NCBI RefSeq assembly: GCF_005239225.2 | Contig: NC_133287.1 | Coordinates: forward strand, 6,615,493-6,679,492 | Length of the DNA: 64,000 nucleotides | Source: Populus alba | Lineage: Eukaryota > Streptophyta > Magnoliopsida > Malpighiales > Salicaceae | Direction of reading: 5' to 3' | Shown: positions 34,953 through 47,127 of the stretch, piece by piece | Position numbering within the stretch: the first letter of the stretch is position 1 | Layout: each line of letters begins with the position of its first letter | Translations under genes and position numbers: made by a program | Notes under the pieces: generated by a model | Databases searched by the model: none | Told to the model about the DNA's origin: nothing | What the model saw: only the letters and a program-made list of their open reading frames with translations

Positions 34953-35984
34953 AGGTACTGTTTCTAACATTATTGGACTAAGCTTTGTGTATTTGATGTG
35001 TTTAAGTTTTTTGCAGTTTTATCTTGTTAATATTTTTTCCATGCATTTTTTAGAATTGTTTCATGCATCACCTGTATTTATTTTGAAAAGCACACACAAG
35101 CTTGTAGGTTAGGTGGGGAACTAACGATCTGCCCTAAAACTATTGGTCAGGGTTCAGATGCGTGAAACACCCAACTCATATCTGAGTGCCTGCTTGGTAA
35201 TGGTGGGTATACGTGCCTTAACCATTCCTTGCAACGCCCCCATACTGTCTTTACAAAGAACGTCACTGGGCAGATATGAGACCCTTTTAAGACCAGATAG
35301 AAAACCTACCCATGTTCACATAATGAATAGAACCTGTCCTTAGGTTGTATGTGCTATCGTTTTTTGCATAAGGGCAAACCCTTCTTGAAGCATCTTGAAC
35401 TCAAGACTTGTGGGTGACACATTGGCCGTTGCTCCGAAAATTTTCATTGTAGAGTTTGGGCAAAAATCACGATTCTTGTCCATCATACAAGAGTTACGAC
35501 CATATTGTCACCTCTCGAAGGGTGCGTTCATCATATAGATTACATGTTCATACATTTATCATGCATGAACCAGGTCGAAACGTAGGACCCCTGTACAAGT
35601 TGTGCTGCACGAGATTGAAGAAAGATAATGGAAGTGAACAAAGGAGTCAGATATAGGTTCAAGTATCAGATTAAGGTTGAGAGCATCAAGGGTGAAGTAG
35701 CGGGACTCAGATCTGCTCGAACAAGTGTTGAGCATCAAATGGAAAGAGAGTGTCTGCATAGTTTTCTGTGGGAACACTGCTTGTTCCTATCCCATTGAAG
35801 TTGTATCTCTCCTTTTCCGTCATGAACAATATCAACAATGCCTTCAATCATCAACTAATGACAATTCTGATTCCTGTCCAGTTGCACTGTTAAGTGTTCA
35901 TCGCATCCACCTCATCTAATATAATCAAACGACCACTAGCCTCATGTTCATGGTGCATTAGTCTGCTTGGAAGCTGCCCTGATT

Positions 35985-36480
35985 ATGAGCTCAATTTCAT
36001 TTCAGCAGCACAAGATGCTGGTCTGAAAAACCATGATTAAACACTGAACTTCAATGTGGCAGAGCTCCCTCTATAAAAATCCATTTATGGCTTTGCAAAT
36101 TGGGAATGCAAGAGGGAATTTATAAGTTGCATATGCTACAAATATTTCTCTCATCAGTTTCAGCACGAAGACCTCTTAGTAGGTTGAAGAGCCAGACCTG
36201 GTCTGGAAAATATGAGCAGACATCAAACTTCAACGTAGCAGAGCTCTTTCGGCAGGAATCTGTTTGTAGATCCGCAAATGGGAAATCCAAGAAGGAATAC
36301 AGTAGTTTCAGATCAGCTATGATTTTCCTCCAACAGTGTCAGTATTAAAATGCAAGAGTAGAGAGAAGAGACATGCCTAGACTGAAAAACATGAAGAAGA
36401 CTGAAACTTCAACAGAGCAGGACTTCCTCTATAGGTATTTGTTTTGTTGTGAGGATTTGCCGAAAAATTGAACAAGCTAT
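35985..36480 (+). repeat. Imperfect tandem repeat, period about 178-180 bp, three copies
   Basis: Copies are anchored on 'aacttcaatgtggcagagctcc' (about 36048), 'aacttcaacgtagcagagctc' (36226) and 'aacttcaacagagcaggac' (36405), each preceded by a 'ctgaaaaa.catga' phrase. This lies inside the LTR element. No reading frame is preserved across copies. Confidence 0.65.
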
Positions 36481-38910
36481 CAAGATGAGAAAGATTGAAG
36501 GTTCTGCCAAGGATTCCAGAGAAACAATGAGATAAATCAAAAGAAGACTCTGACGGCGGAAAACCTTAATTATATGGTCTAGCCAGGTCTCACGGTAGCA
36601 TCAATTGCTCAAATGTCTTTACCAAGATTGACATTCCTTTGCCACTTAAGTTTGTCGACCAGCATCTGCCAGATTCCAGAATTTTGCTTGACTTTGACAA
36701 ATCTTATGCAATCACCATTTTCTGGGTGGTTTAATCCAGACAAGAGATGTGATGTCATGATGGGGTCCTCAACCATTTCAATTGAGCAATTTCAAGAATT
36801 GCAAGAATTGAGTTTGAAAGTTGGTGAGCAAGAGACAAGTGGAGTCGGTGAAGGAGGGTGTCATTGGCTATATTGTCCCCCGAACATCCTAAGAATGACA
36901 TGTGATCGAGAATGTTTTGCAAAACACAGATATTGCCAGAAAAGCTTATTCGAGAATGGTGATGAACAGTCAATCATATTGTTATGGAATTCTGCATTTT
37001 GTTTTGGGATCACATCTCATCCTTCAACGAAACATGCTTTGCTTTTGTCTCTTTGTTGTTTTGAAATCAACAGATGTTTAGCATTTTATTCTGACAAAAT
37101 ATTTTGATCAAACTCCAACATGCGATAAAGGTTAATCAATCCGGAAGATTAAAAGTGTTTTGATTACAGAAATGACTTGATGCTTGTTGAAATGACATGA
37201 GGTGACTAAACAATTTTGAACTCATACCTCCTGAAACTGAACCACACATCATATAGCTATGTTTTAACAGTATGCATAATGACATGTAGTGGATTCGGTA
37301 GTTATGGACTCGTGAATCATGATTCTTACAAGTCCCAATCATTACACTGGATGAGGTCAAAATTTATCGGTTCTAACCGACCTTGCTTGAAATGAGAAAA
37401 GGCCATCTTTGATATCCCTTCACTTTCTAAAGATTATATCCCTTGCAGTCCCATTTTGAGCCTAGTAAAATATTTTCTTTCAAAAAAGAAACCCTGACTA
37501 GGATCACACCGCACACTGGGGGCAAATGAGAGATATTTTGGAGACATTGATATAATTAATGGATAAAGGGGAAGGCTTAGAACAAAGGTCCAATGATTGA
37601 GAGAGAGCTAAAAGAAAACATATAGACTGGGGGCATATAAGAAAATTTTGAGGAAGGCTATGAAAAAAAAGAATGAAAAAAAGGAAGTTGAAATTGCCCT
37701 CACTTAAATACAAGTCAAAGATAAAGGAAGGAGAACGCCTATCAAGTCTATGAAGAGCAAAAGAAATTTCAATCAAGGAAATGCACAACAAAAGTCAATA
37801 CCAGAAAAGACTAAGCTATAAACGTGACTTTTGGTGTCCATTATAAAGCTTTTGATGTTATCAGATGATTAAGGTTGGTTATTCATCAAGGAAATGTGGA
37901 TTTGCATTATGACTTATGTTAAGAAAAGTCTAAACTTTGAGGTTAACAAGGTTATATGTCGTTTCCTCTACAAAGACAACAATAGAAAAGAGTTGATGAA
38001 TAGTTGATGTTGATCCTAGGTCTTTGAAACCCTCAAACACCTTTTGAGCCTGTGAAATTCCTTTCTTTCATAGCCATGAACCATAGCCTGCATTACGTGC
38101 TTTTAAAAGCCCTTTTTAATCAAGCAAGAAATTTGAACCGATAAATGGAGCTCTCAAAACTTAAAGAGCTTTTCCATAAGGTTCGTGACTTCATGAATTA
38201 AGCTACTGGTTATTATGCATGCTGATAAAATAAATGCTAAGAAAAGAAACAACTTTTCTTGATAAAGCCTCAGCATCTTGTTTTTGAAATTCATGAAAAT
38301 GTCACCTCATCACAGACCATCAAATGATATACCCAATATCAAGGATTCAAATTGATACAAAGAACCATGGAAAAAGCCATTTTAATCCTACAACGGGTCG
38401 ATTTCTGTTTTCAAAATACAAGACAATCAAAGGACTGTGTATTTCGAATAACGTGTGTTGGGTCTTTGATCAAAAAGCTTGATTTTCAAAAAGATTTCCA
38501 AAAAAAGGACATCTCTGATTTCATTTCAACAAACTAGACTTTGAATAGACATGATCTTTGAAATATGAGAGTTGATTCCAGAACAAGGAAGATTATCAAA
38601 CACAAAAGAACATTGATTGAGTATGCAAAAATCGTTGATAGAAATGACATTGAAGTCCTCGACACTCCTTGAAAAGTTGAGCAGCTGGGGGCAATACAGT
38701 GGACCTTAAGAAGGAAAACAAACAGTATCCAGATCAACTGGGGGCAAAGAAAGAATCACATGATGAGTCATCAAAATCCATCAAAGTCATTCCTGGCATT
38801 CACAAAAGCCATTTGGTTGTAAACAGAAGAATGAGCATGTTCAGATCAACTAGGGGCAATGTTGTTCAAAGACAATCCATGATTTAGTGAACTTCAGCAA
38901 CAATTGATGA

Positions 38911-39184
38911 GCAACACTGCACTTGAAGGATATTTTCATATCTTCATCTTGGGTAACCCTCTGAAACATGGCTATGACTCCTGACAGATGTTATCGGGTG
39001 AGTGCATTTGAATGAACATCGAACATATGCACACCACCAAGACTGACTGTGGAACAATGCTGCACTGAAGGACAATCTCATATTGTCATCCTTTGAAACA
39101 TGGTTATCGACAGACGTTACCACGCAACTGCATTGAATGAATGTCAGAAAGGCACCCACCCCGAAGACTGACTGTGTGGGACAA
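38911..39184 (+). repeat. Imperfect tandem repeat, period about 143 bp, two copies
   Basis: Both copies run from 'caacactgcacttgaagga' or 'caatgctgcactgaagga' through 'gaaacatgg.tat' to 'agactgactgtg'. Located in the second half of the internal region. Confidence 0.65.
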
Positions 39185-39835
39185 TTTGTTTTAAGCCAGA
39201 TGAGCACTTCACCGCATGAGTATGGGTGATAGAAGTAGCATCATTGATGAGGCCGAGGCATTTCTTTTCACAATCTGATTAGAAGAGTTGAAAGGAGTCC
39301 ATGAGAAGAGCACTGAGCATACAACCATGAGCCTTTGTACTGCAAGCTATGAGATGCATGATTGGATGACTGAATGAGTTCCAAGAAGGCTGATGATAAC
39401 ATGTACTTGAAGAGTACTGTTTCAAATAGAGGCAAGTTCATGACTGATTAACAATTTTGATGGGTATTGGCATGATGCACACAATCAATCAGAGGATAAT
39501 TCTCAGAAGAAGCCAGGAGAAAATCCTTCATGATGAATCAAGCAGTACCACACTTGGGGGCAGGGTCAAGCTTGATGAACGATGCAAGCAGTAATTGTCA
39601 AAGACAGCCCGGGATGGGCACTGCGTTTACAGCTGAGTGGATGGCCAGTACATGAATGAGTCAATGCCTCGGAAGAACAAAGAAAGCTTTGGGATGCAAA
39701 CAAGGGAACCCTATGAAGATGGAGCATCAAGGAGGGGGGGGGGGACCTATATTTTTTCTCAGGTAAGTATACATGCATATTGATCATAATGCATTGCTTT
39801 TAACATTGTCAGGTCGGTGTTTCATCATCATCTTT

Positions 39836-41340
39836 TGGGTAGTGTGTTTTCTAACCCTACTTCATTTTGAGTGCGCCTTTGAGCTCTCACCTCTTTTTGT
39901 GAGCGCCTTTGAGCTATCATCTCGGGTAGTGCGTTTTTCTAACCCTACCTCATTTCGAGTGCGCCGTTGAGCCCTCACTTCTCAGGTAGCGCGTTTTCTA
40001 ACCCTACCTCATTTCGAGTGCGCCTTTGAGCCCTCGCCAACATTTTTCTTGGGTAGGTCACCCATTACAATGAGACCACACTTCATATTCTTTCCATCTG
40101 GGTAGGTCACCCATCATAATGAGACCATTTTTTTTCACATTCTTTCCACCTGGGTTGGTCACCCATGACAATGAGACCGCGTTCTTCATATTTTTTCCAT
40201 CTGGGTTGGTCACCCATTACAATGAGACCACACTTCATATTTTTTCCATTTTTTGGGTAGGTCACCCATTACAATGAGACCGCACTTCATATTCTTTCTA
40301 TTTGGGTAGGTCGCCCATCACAACGAGACCACCTTTTCATATTCTTTCCACGTGGGTAGGTCACCCATTACAATGAGACCACACTTCTTCACATTTTTTC
40401 CATTTTTGGGTCGGTCACCCATACAATGAGACCAGCATTTTTCCAGGGTTAGTCACCCGTACAATGAGACCAGCATTTTTCTAGGGTTCGTCACCCGTAC
40501 AATGAGACCAACATAGGGTTCGTCACCCGTACAATGAGACCAACATAGGGTTCGTCACCCGTACAATGAGACCATCATAGGGTTCGTCACCCGTACAATG
40601 AGACCAACACAGGGTTAGTCACCCGTACAATGAGACCAGCATTTTTCTAGGGTTCGTCACCCGTACAATGAGACCAACATAGGGTTCGTCACCCGTACAA
40701 TGAGACCAACATAGGGTTCGTCACCCGTACAATGAGACCACCATAGGGTTCGTCACCCGTACAATGAAACCAGTTTTTTTCTAGGGTTTGTCACCCGTAC
40801 AATGAGACCAGCAGCACCAGGGTTCGTCACCCGTACAATGAGACCAGAATGAGGTCGCCAGATGGGATCTCATGTAGCTTTGGTTAAGGGGAATCGCCAG
40901 ATGGGATTTCAGGTTGACCGAGTTACACATATTTTCGTTCCAGTTGAATGAGGTCGCCAGATGGGATCTCATGTAGCTTTGGTTAAAGGGAATCGCCAGA
41001 TGGGATTTCAGGTTAACCGAGTTACACAGTTTAGTTCCAGTTGAATGAGGTCGCCAGATGGGATCTCATGTAGCTTTGGTTAAAGGGAATCGCCATATGG
41101 GATTTCAGGTTAACCGAGTTACGCAATATTTTCGTTCCAGTTGAATGAGGTCGCCAGATGGGATCTCAGGTAAACCCAATGTGTGGGCAGGTCGCCCGTG
41201 AAAATAGACTATTGGGAGAGTGTGGGTCGGTCGCCCGTGAAAATAGACTAGGGTGAGTATGTGTGGGCAGGTCGCCCGTGAAAATAGATCAGTGTGAGTG
41301 TGTGGGCAGGTCGCCCAAGATAATGAAATCATTTTCCTTT
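39836..41340 (+). repeat. Five successive tandem repeat families before the 3' LTR
   Basis: In order: (1) about 39836-40037, three copies around 'ctaaccctacctcatttcga'; (2) 40051-40440, eight copies of about 50 bp around 'ggtcacccattacaatgaga'; (3) 40446-40850, twelve copies of 32-38 bp around 'gtcacccgtacaatgagacc'; (4) 40851-41172, three full copies and one partial of 97-100 bp beginning 'gaggtcgccagatgggatct'; (5) 41181-41340, four copies of 39-41 bp around 'gtgtgggcaggtcgcccgtg'. Families 2, 3 and 5 share a 'gtc(a/g)ccc' core, suggesting they grew from one ancestral sequence. Tandem repeats at this place are a known trait of Tat-lineage elements. Confidence 0.9.
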
Positions 41341-41400
41341 TGTTTTCTTTACAAAGCTTACTATGCAAAATTTTGAGGAGTTTTGCTTCGTAAGCATTGT

Positions 41401-41414
41401 AAAGAGGGGGCATC
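41401..41414 (+). other. Polypurine tract before the 3' LTR
   Basis: AAAGAGGGGG followed by CATC, immediately before the LTR start TGTTGC. This is the expected place for plus-strand priming. Confidence 0.75.
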
Positions 41415-43342
41415 TGTTGCTACCTAATTTTTGACCCATGTTTTTGATATATTTTCAAAAAATCCAAAAATAGAGAAAAACAATGAAAATCCAAAAAATA
41501 TGTTTTTTTAATATATTTTCATCATTTTAGCATTTTTAACGTCGTCTAAAAAAGAATTTAAATTGTTAAAAGATTTTCAAACGTGTTCGACTTTTCACGC
41601 ATCATTTTTAAATCATTGATTTTCCGCATTTGAGTCGACGTTGATATTGCTCGTTTCAAAAAATACAAAAAAATAAGAAAAATCAAAATTTACAAAAAGA
41701 AAGAAGTTGAGGGACCAAGTTGAAAAACCTAGCAACATTTTTGCCTATAAATACTGGTCTTTAACTCAAACAAAAGGGAGGGGGGCTAATTTTGGGAAAC
41801 ACCAGAAAATACAACAAAAAACCCTAAACCACAAAAAACCCTAAAATCCCTCTCTAACCAAAGGGAGCCGTCGGAGCCCCCCACCCTTTGGATTTTTTTA
41901 TTTTTCTCTTCTTCCTTCCCCAGCCACAGCTCCCCACACCCAGCCAAACAGCCCCCAAACCCACCGGTTTATTTTTTTTTTTCTTCTCCCAGCCGACACC
42001 AACCTCCCCTGCACGCCGGCCCCTACTTCTTCTCCCTTACCCGGCCAAGACCTCCTCTGATTTTCCATAGACAACCACTTTTCTCCTTCCAGCTTCTGCC
42101 ACCGATCTATCCTTCCTTCTCCCAGCACCGCGACCGGCGAGCCTAACAGACGACAGTAGCAAGACCCACGGACAACGGCAGCAGGCGATCTTCCATCTTC
42201 AACCGGCGACAGACCCACGGTCTTCTTCATCTCTCCACCACCGGCCACCGAACAACAGCTTCAACAGCCGCGGAGCAACCGCCCGATCTGCCACCTGAAG
42301 CAGAGGAAGAGAAGACGAAACCCAGCACCCACCGAAGCCCATAGCTCCTCAGCTCAGACCGGCTTCTCTCTCTCAGCCACCGTGGACAGATCCGATCTCC
42401 TCAGCACCGCCACCGGACTCCTGCTTCAATCGACCACCGACAGCTCCTCCTCCACGACCGATCTGCCACCGGAGAAGAAGAAGAAGCACATGCAGATCTG
42501 TCGGAAAGAAGAAAAAACCGAAGCAGATTTTAAAACCAAGAACACAAAATAAAAATCAACTGCCTGTTGTGTGCGTTTTTTGTTATTTTTCAGGTCACAG
42601 CATCATCGCCGGTGAGGAGGAGAAGAAGAGAGGAAGCCGTGGCTGATCCCCTGCTTTTTCCTCACGGCGGCGCGTGAATCCACGCGCCGCCAGTGACGGT
42701 GGCGCGTGGAACGACGCGCCACCGCTGTTCCAGCAGCTCCAGAAGTCGTCCTGCCACTGTTCAGGGGTGTTTTGGGGTCATTTTTGTAATTTCCGAATTG
42801 TTTAATGTAATATTTATTTAGTATTGAATTTTTATTTGTATTTTGTAAATATGGATGTAAAAGAAAAGACAAAAAAGAAAAGAAAAGAAAAGAAAAGAAA
42901 TAAAAATAGTGAAAGTGAATGTGTGTGTTTGTATGTGTTTTATTTTTTTTTTATATATATTTTTATTTTTTAATGATAAAATTGCAGATATTAAAGAAGA
43001 ATTTAATATTTTGATTGGATCACGGTTAAGAATTATTAACTTATACGTAAGTGATATTTCTAATTTCCGATGAAAAGACAATTATTAAAACTTCTTTAAC
43101 ACATCAAATTCGCGAAGCAGCTTACCTCAGGTAGGGTGCGTTAGGGGTGCTAATACCTTCCCTAACCACAACCAGTTCCTTACCCGCGATCTCTGACAAG
43201 ACCAGTACATCCGGTTTCCTAGTAGCCCGAAATTAATTACTAGGTGGCGACTCCAACAAACCAAATTCAAGCAAACAACAACGAGAAAGATTTAAATCGC
43301 CAGCCGATGCCGCGCGCGCTGATTTTTTTTTGGGGTGCGACA
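41415..43342 (+). repeat. 3' LTR (1928 bp)
   Basis: Starts 'tgttgctacctaatttttga' and ends 'ggggtgcgaca'. It appears to be the cleaner of the two LTR copies: frequent single-base insertions seen in the 5' copy are absent. TATAAATA is at 41746-41753 and the hairpin at 42666-42691. Confidence 0.9.
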
Positions 43343-45825
43343 ACCAGCAACCCCTGAGCAGCAGGCGGAGGATGCGGAGGGGAGGTGTTCTCACTACTAG
43401 TCGGTCAGTCCGGCAAGCCGACCCCCAAGTCATAGACAGCACAAATAGGCGGCTCTGAAGCCTCAGGTCTCTGACCTTGGATTTTTACGTTACGCATAAT
43501 CTTGACTAGTATAAACGGATTTCATATAATCAACTATTTTATTTTTTATTTTTTCCTAGACAGGAGATTCCAGCATTTCAAAAAAAAAAAAAAAGTTGTG
43601 AATAGAGCAGTATTTTCAAAGAATATCAACTCCCCATATACTTAAAAAAAAAAAAAACAGAGACTATATTTAATTAACTGAATGGTATTGACTATTGATT
43701 TTCATAATAGTAAGGCAAAAGGAATTTATTAAGAGCAGAACCATCGATGCATTATTGTTGACTTTGAAATTAAAAACAATTAATTTAATGATGAATTTAA
43801 TTCCTTGATTTTGAAGAGGCAGGATCCTTGTGGCCGGAGGAGAGGCTGAAGAAGGAAGTATCCTACAAGGAAAAGGAGGAGGAAGGTACACAAATAAGAA
43901 GGCTTAGATGCGGCAGAAACATCATTAAAGTCTAGCAGAAACCCGCAGAATTCTAAGTTCTGATTCAAGGAATTTTGAGTTCTGAGTTGACGCGAGAATA
44001 AATTAGTTAATTTTCAGGAATTATAACTTTTATAGAGTAATAAGAAACACCATTATAAACTTCTCCAATCCTCCCTCTTCTGTTCTTGTTCTTGCTTGCA
44101 ATTTCCGTCACCATGAGAATTTCATCAATAAAAAGGCCGATTACATAGTGCAAGGGCTCTAAGCCTGTAAATAACAGGGCCCATAAAGAAGCATAAGCCC
44201 ACAAAATCTGTAACTAAGCCCATTGCAAAGGAGAGAAAAATTCAAAAAGTCACAGTCAAGCAAATTAACTTCCAATAAACAATATAGCATATGCACGAAA
44301 AGTGAACTGCAGATTTACATGTCAGAATAATTTTGTCTGCAACCGGGCAGTATTAGCACGCCCGTGTATGTGATAAGAGAATTGGGGCTCAGGTTCAAAG
44401 GTCAAACTTCAAGACCCCCGGAGGTGGGCTCAGGTGGCTAAGAGAATTGGGGCCGGATGGGCCTGAGACCAGCCCAGCCTCAAGAGTTCCTATCTTCTTT
44501 TTTTTTTTTTTTTGGGCTTGATCTAGCCAACTCAGGTTATTAGTACAAACTAATAACCAAGCTAGCCATAGCCGCAAGCATAATAGTGATAGAGTAATTA
44601 AAATTACAAGCTGGGAAGAAGGATGATTTAGATGTATTTGTGGTTGTTTTTTAAAGTACTTTTTACTTGAAAATGCATTAAAAATATATTTTTTATTTTT
44701 AAAAAATTAGTTTTTAAATCAGCGTATTAAAATAATTTAAAAATATAAAAAAATTATTAATTTGAAGTGAAAATTTTTATTTTAAAATGTAAAAATAAAC
44801 ATGCATTAAGAGTCTCTTAGTAAAGGCAAAGCTGAGGGCATTATGAAGGAATGCAAAAGTCTTCTCTTTTATTTTTCTGGTTTTCCTTGTGTGTTCGTCC
44901 CTTTGTTTTTGTTTTTACAGTGATTTCTTCCTAGAAAGGCGTGATATTGGAGTATTTATGATGAGAAAACAGAACCACTTGATAATGTAAGAAAAATGAT
45001 AATTGATTAAGGTCTCATGACAAAAAGAAACGAAAATAATGGGATAAAAAAGCATGTTATCTTTATATATTTTATTTTGAAAGTGCAAAAATTAACTATA
45101 AAAATGATTTGAAAACATATTTATTGTCATGTCTTTTTTCCTTATCTCTACAATAAAAACACGTTTCTATCTAATTGAATATGCACATAGAATTAAGACA
45201 TTATGGTCCTGTTCAGTTGACCTACAAGGATGGAAAACAAATTACAATGTTTCATGACTTTTTCCTACTTCGAAAGTTCAACACGCTTTTTCGTGGAATT
45301 TTTCTACAATTTTATAGGCTGCTATGCCCTGTTGTAAGCTCTATTGATATACAACATGTTGTCAACCATTCTTTCCCTTTGAAAATGACAGAATCCTTTA
45401 TTATCTTGCAATATTTAGTATCTTGCAATCTTGAAACACAGTTTCTTCAAGAAAGTATATCATAGTAAAACATAACACGGGAGTACAGCATGCCTGCTTA
45501 CTATTTCTTCTGGTAAACACACGATGCAAGCTTTGGCAAAAGCCATGATCGATAATCCCTGTAAAATTATTCTTAATTTCTGCTATCCCCTTTCAATCTT
45601 CCTTAGAAAAGGGAAAGGGGCTCGAAATCCCTTAATAATAGTTCATTTTTTACATTTTTTTAATCATACATTGAAAGAGAACTTTCGCTTTATTTGATCT
45701 AGACTATACAAGCTAGTGCATAAAAAGTGGACTCCACACAGTCAGAGCATAATAATTTTGTCGAACAACCGAGCCTTTTCTTTTGGCCTCAGCTCAATCA
45801 TCACAATACCTGTCTAATTTCGAGA
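43343..45825. other. Intergenic between the LTR element and the GEM-like gene
   Basis: 43343-43500 is GC-rich and gene-like in composition, as is the left flank of the insertion (32880-32971). Joined across the element they form a GC-rich stretch of about 250 bp, but no protein is recognised. A short AT-rich element lies at 44632-44812. The terminal 45680-45825 stretch is probably the 3' UTR of the GEM-like gene. Confidence 0.4.
44632..44812. mobile_element. Short AT-rich non-autonomous element
   Basis: 'tgtatttgtggttgtttttt' start, internal 'gtattaaaataatttaaaaa' and 'aataaacatgcattaagag' end. Same family as 10576-10756 and 47644-47825. Confidence 0.5.
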
Positions 45826-46970
45826 TCAGCTTCGTTTTGCTTGGCAACTTTGCCATAGAATTGCTTCCTCTAAGTTCTGACGAGCTTTGTCGTAACGCAA
45901 AAAGTCCATAAACAGGAATTCAGAGCTATCTTCTGTGATTATGGTCATTTTCTTCTGTTGTGACTCGTTCAGGTCGACCCCTCTAATGTTCCTTATTGGT
46001 ATCTCAATCTGCTCATGTGAATCCAATTTCAAAGAGTCAGGCCTCTTTTGTGTACAAGAACAACAACGCAAATTAATACAATTCAATTAACAGAAACACG
46101 AGGAATCCCTTTATTTTCTTTATGCGTTGATGTCAAGATTGTAGCCAGTACTTTGAGAAATTATGATCCTGCAGAAATCATTTTATTTTTTTATATAAAA
46201 AAGGAAGAAATTGAAGAGTGATCACCAACCCTGTTTATCCTCCAATATTTTAGTGTGTTAATTAATTCTTTTTAAAACCACAGCTTAGAGTTAATTCACG
46301 TAATTGAGACAAGGAAAATATAATGAAGAGGAGGTATTTATTCACCTTTCGATCTGTTTCTTCGAGCAGCTCATTCGGAGATTTGAAGGTAACTGATCTC
46401 TGACTGCAGAATGCAACCTTCTCAGTGGAAATAAAGAGAAGTCCGGCAACAGGACCAGCTTCAGTTGATAAACAACAATGCGATGCCTTTAATAGCTTCT
46501 CCCCTTCACCGACCTCAAATTTCTGCTTGAAAATATTCTTCTTCCCACCTTCTTTAATCTTCTTTGCCTCAAATTTTATTGAGTCTGAGAGACCAACCGA
46601 CCTCACTGCAATCAACATATGATCAATCATATTTTTCTCTGAAGAAGAAGCTCATGATCATTGATTTATTCACTCATAATGAAAGAAAAGAGGAGAACAG
46701 AGTGCTGCTTATGATGATTAGAAGGAACGATTGTTAATTACCACGGTCACGAATTATACTTGCAAAGGTCCTGCTCCCCCCAGTTGTATCCACTTCATCA
46801 CCTGCACCAGCACGTCAAGGAATTAAAGCTGTCAACATAGAACTAATTTGGACTTAGAAATACCAGTTTATGATCTGTGAAGAAGTTGGAGAAGAACCAT
46901 GATGATCAGTGGAAGAGGGTGTTCCTGAGGACTCAAAACATGGATGTGAAATGAACTTGGAAAGATTCAT
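45826..46970 (-). CDS. GEM-like protein with GRAM domain (four exons)
   Basis: Likely a GEM-like/ABA-responsive family protein; the founding member GEM links cell division control and epidermal patterning in Arabidopsis, and relatives respond to abscisic acid. Exons by reading frame and splice signals: 46970-46898, 46801-46742, 46605-46346 and 46044-45826; joined length 612 nt, 203 aa, with phases that agree at all three junctions. Exon 2 gives 'TTGGSRTFASIIRDR'. Exon 3 carries the core GRAM signature 'FKQKFEVGEGEKLLKASHCC' and then 'GPVAGLLFISTEKVAFCS' (about residues 69-111). Exon 4 gives 'IEIPIRNIRGVDLN' and 'SEFLFMDFLRYDKA'. The length fits the short GEM-like group. The donor of intron 1 (G|GTTCTT) is weak, so the N-terminus is the least certain part. 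A TATA-like sequence lies at 47121-47127. Confidence 0.82.
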
Positions 46971-47120
46971 TTTGTCAAGCAGCACAAAACAGTTGGATCC
47001 ACTTCTTCAAGTGCTCAGATCAGAAGAAGCTGAGAGGATTTGGCTAAACTTTTACTTTTCTTTAGTCTTGATGAAAGAGGGCGACTTTAATGATTTTCAT
47101 TTGCTTCCAGCAGTTCACCT

Positions 47121-47127
47121 TTATATA
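47121..47127 (-). promoter_or_regulatory. Candidate TATA box of the GEM-like gene
   Basis: TATATAA on the minus strand about 150 bp upstream of the proposed ATG (46970). Confidence 0.4.

Larger units (their letters stand above)
32972..43342 (+). mobile_element. Complete non-autonomous LTR retrotransposon, Tat/Ogre-type (10.4 kb)
   Basis: Bounded by two LTRs with TG...CA ends, a primer binding site directly inside the 5' LTR and a polypurine tract directly before the 3' LTR. The LTR end 'ggggtgctaataccttccct', the tail 'ggggtgcgaca' and the primer site 'aatggcgactccgctgggga' are the style of Tat/Ogre-lineage Ty3/gypsy elements, which also tend to carry tandem repeats between pol and the 3' LTR. 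The 6.5-kb inside contains no recognisable gag, protease, reverse transcriptase, RNase H or integrase frame. It is filled with short open frames and several families of tandem repeats. It would depend on an autonomous partner for movement. Confidence 0.85.

Noticed and set aside
36613..37107. 164-codon open frame inside the LTR element
   Set aside because: No recognisable gag, pol or host domain, composition similar to its surroundings and flanked by degraded repeats. Most likely chance.
40446..40850. Regular 32-bp repeats resembling a CRISPR array
   Set aside because: There are no unique spacers; the whole unit repeats. The host is a plant and the array sits in a retrotransposon where tandem repeats are normal.
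45175..45465. 96-codon plus-strand open frame downstream of the GEM-like gene
   Set aside because: No domain, no splice or promoter support and AT-rich codon use like the noncoding background.
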